From Bacteriovoracaceae bacterium (GTDB taxonomy: Bacteria > Bdellovibrionota > Bacteriovoracia > Bacteriovoracales > Bacteriovoracaceae): a stretch of DNA of 5,373 bases. Positions within the stretch are counted from its first letter, which is position 1. Every line of letters begins with the position of its first letter. The position numbers were made by a program, and so were the translations under genes. Where the stretch lies: NCBI GenBank assembly GCA_947440875.1, contig CANETG010000200.1:1-5373 (forward strand). The letters are read 5' to 3'. Positions 4,952-5,373 of this stretch are shown in pieces. Under the pieces are notes generated by a model, which saw only the letters and a list, made by a program, of their open reading frames with translations, was not told the DNA's origin and searched no databases.

Positions 4952-5373
4952 ACATCACCTTTCCGGAGGGACCGGAGCGCTCTGGAAAGACGCTGCCGGA
5001 GGTTAGTTTGTGACAACCCACTCTCCTTTTCCAGTTCTTCGTAGCTCACTTCATCTAGATAATACTTACGAACAAGATCAGCACTTTCCGAAGAAAGCTT
5101 GTTCAGAAGCTCTTCCACATCTTCCGAAGTGCCAACGGATTTTTCATACATCCGGTCGATGTACTCGTCCGGCATCGGCCGCTCTTTTTTTCGGCCGAGG
5201 GAGCGGTACTCATCGATCAAGAGATGCCGAATGAGGACAAAAAACCAGGGCAGAAACGGCTGCCCTTTATAAACGTCACGTTTTTCGTGAAGGTGGCGCC
5301 AAACTTTCTGATAGAAATCATCGGCCTCCGAATCCCGCAGACGTTTTCTAATGAAGCCGTAAACCATCGGAGA
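4948..5373 (-). CDS. ECF-type RNA polymerase sigma factor (5' end outside the window)
   Basis: The product directs RNA polymerase to a specific set of promoters. The frame is open to the edge of the window: two codons (Ser, Pro) precede the ATG at 5367, and SPMVYGFIRKRLRD is typical of the interior of sigma region 2, so that ATG is not the true start and roughly 20-30 residues are missing. The visible 141 residues contain region 2 (SEADDFYQKVWRHL, then FLPWFFVLIRHLLIDEYR, the core-binding and -10-recognition part), a short acidic linker (PDEYIDRMYEKSVGTSEDVEE), and region 4 with its helix-turn-helix (KYYLDEVSYEELEKESG, then SQTNLRQRLSRALRSLRK). There is no extra C-terminal domain, so it is a minimal two-domain ECF sigma factor. 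It overlaps by 4 bp the downstream membrane protein, the usual place for a cognate anti-sigma factor. Such pairs often control their own promoter, which would lie outside the window. The ECF subgroup cannot be told from this fragment. Confidence 0.92.
   Translation of the reverse strand, partial: SPMVYGFIRKRLRDSEADDFYQKVWRHLHEKRDVYKGQPFLPWFFVLIRHLLIDEYRSLGRKKERPMPDEYIDRMYEKSVGTSEDVEELLNKLSSESADLVRKYYLDEVSYEELEKESGLSQTNLRQRLSRALRSLRKGDV
4954..4960 (-). promoter_or_regulatory. Ribosome binding site of the membrane protein gene, inside the sigma factor gene
   Basis: On the minus strand AGGTGAT lies just before the ATG at 4951. The GGTGAT part pairs with the 3' end of 16S rRNA, and the AGG core is 6 bases from the start codon. 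It lies within the last codons of the sigma gene, so the two products are probably made in coupled amounts. Confidence 0.6.

Noticed and set aside
1..5373. A defence island, retron, CRISPR, phage or other accessory system.
   Set aside because: Every gene of useful length belongs to metabolism, RNA modification or sigma regulation. No repeats, integrase, transposase or reverse transcriptase motifs were seen.

Overview
The window reads as a compact stretch of chromosome from a Gram-negative-type bacterium with moderate GC. It contains no mobile element, CRISPR array, tRNA, rRNA or phage gene, and almost no intergenic DNA: three gene pairs overlap by 4 bp and the gaps between transcription units are 26 to 91 bp. 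The gene content (Leloir galactose genes, several 23S rRNA methyltransferases of proteobacterial type, an ECF sigma factor with a membrane partner) would fit a proteobacterium-like lineage such as Bdellovibrionota. That placement is a guess from style, not from a marker gene.

Layout from left to right. (1) Positions 1-1410, plus strand: the C-terminal 119 codons of galT run through an ATGA overlap into galK, a galactokinase with all three GHMP motifs but a short N-terminus. (2) Positions 1502-2242, minus strand, convergent with galK: a SPOUT (TrmH/SpoU) RNA 2'-O-methyltransferase that looks more like E. coli YfiF than RlmB. (3) Positions 2290-4409, plus strand, divergent from the previous gene across only 47 bp: an RlmM-like 2'-O-methyltransferase whose stop codon overlaps a GTG-initiated RlmI-like m5C methyltransferase. 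(4) Positions 4411-4444: a perfect 14-bp inverted repeat between convergent genes. (5) Positions 4436-5373, minus strand: an ECF sigma factor (5' end outside the window) overlapping by 4 bp a four-helix membrane protein that is probably its anti-sigma factor.

Functionally there are three modules. galT and galK catalyse consecutive steps of galactose use: GalK makes galactose-1-phosphate and GalT exchanges it with UDP-glucose. The middle three genes are RNA methyltransferases of three different architectures and may all act on 23S rRNA, making this a small ribosome-modification neighbourhood. The right-hand pair is a signal-response module: the membrane protein probably sequesters the sigma factor until an envelope cue releases it.

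I found no wholly new system. The points most worth following are the sigma/membrane-protein pair with an unusual His/Cys set around its second helix, the loss of all visible iron-site ligands in GalT, the YfiF-type assignment, the possibly leaderless divergent promoter, and the shared hairpin whose stem contains a stop codon.
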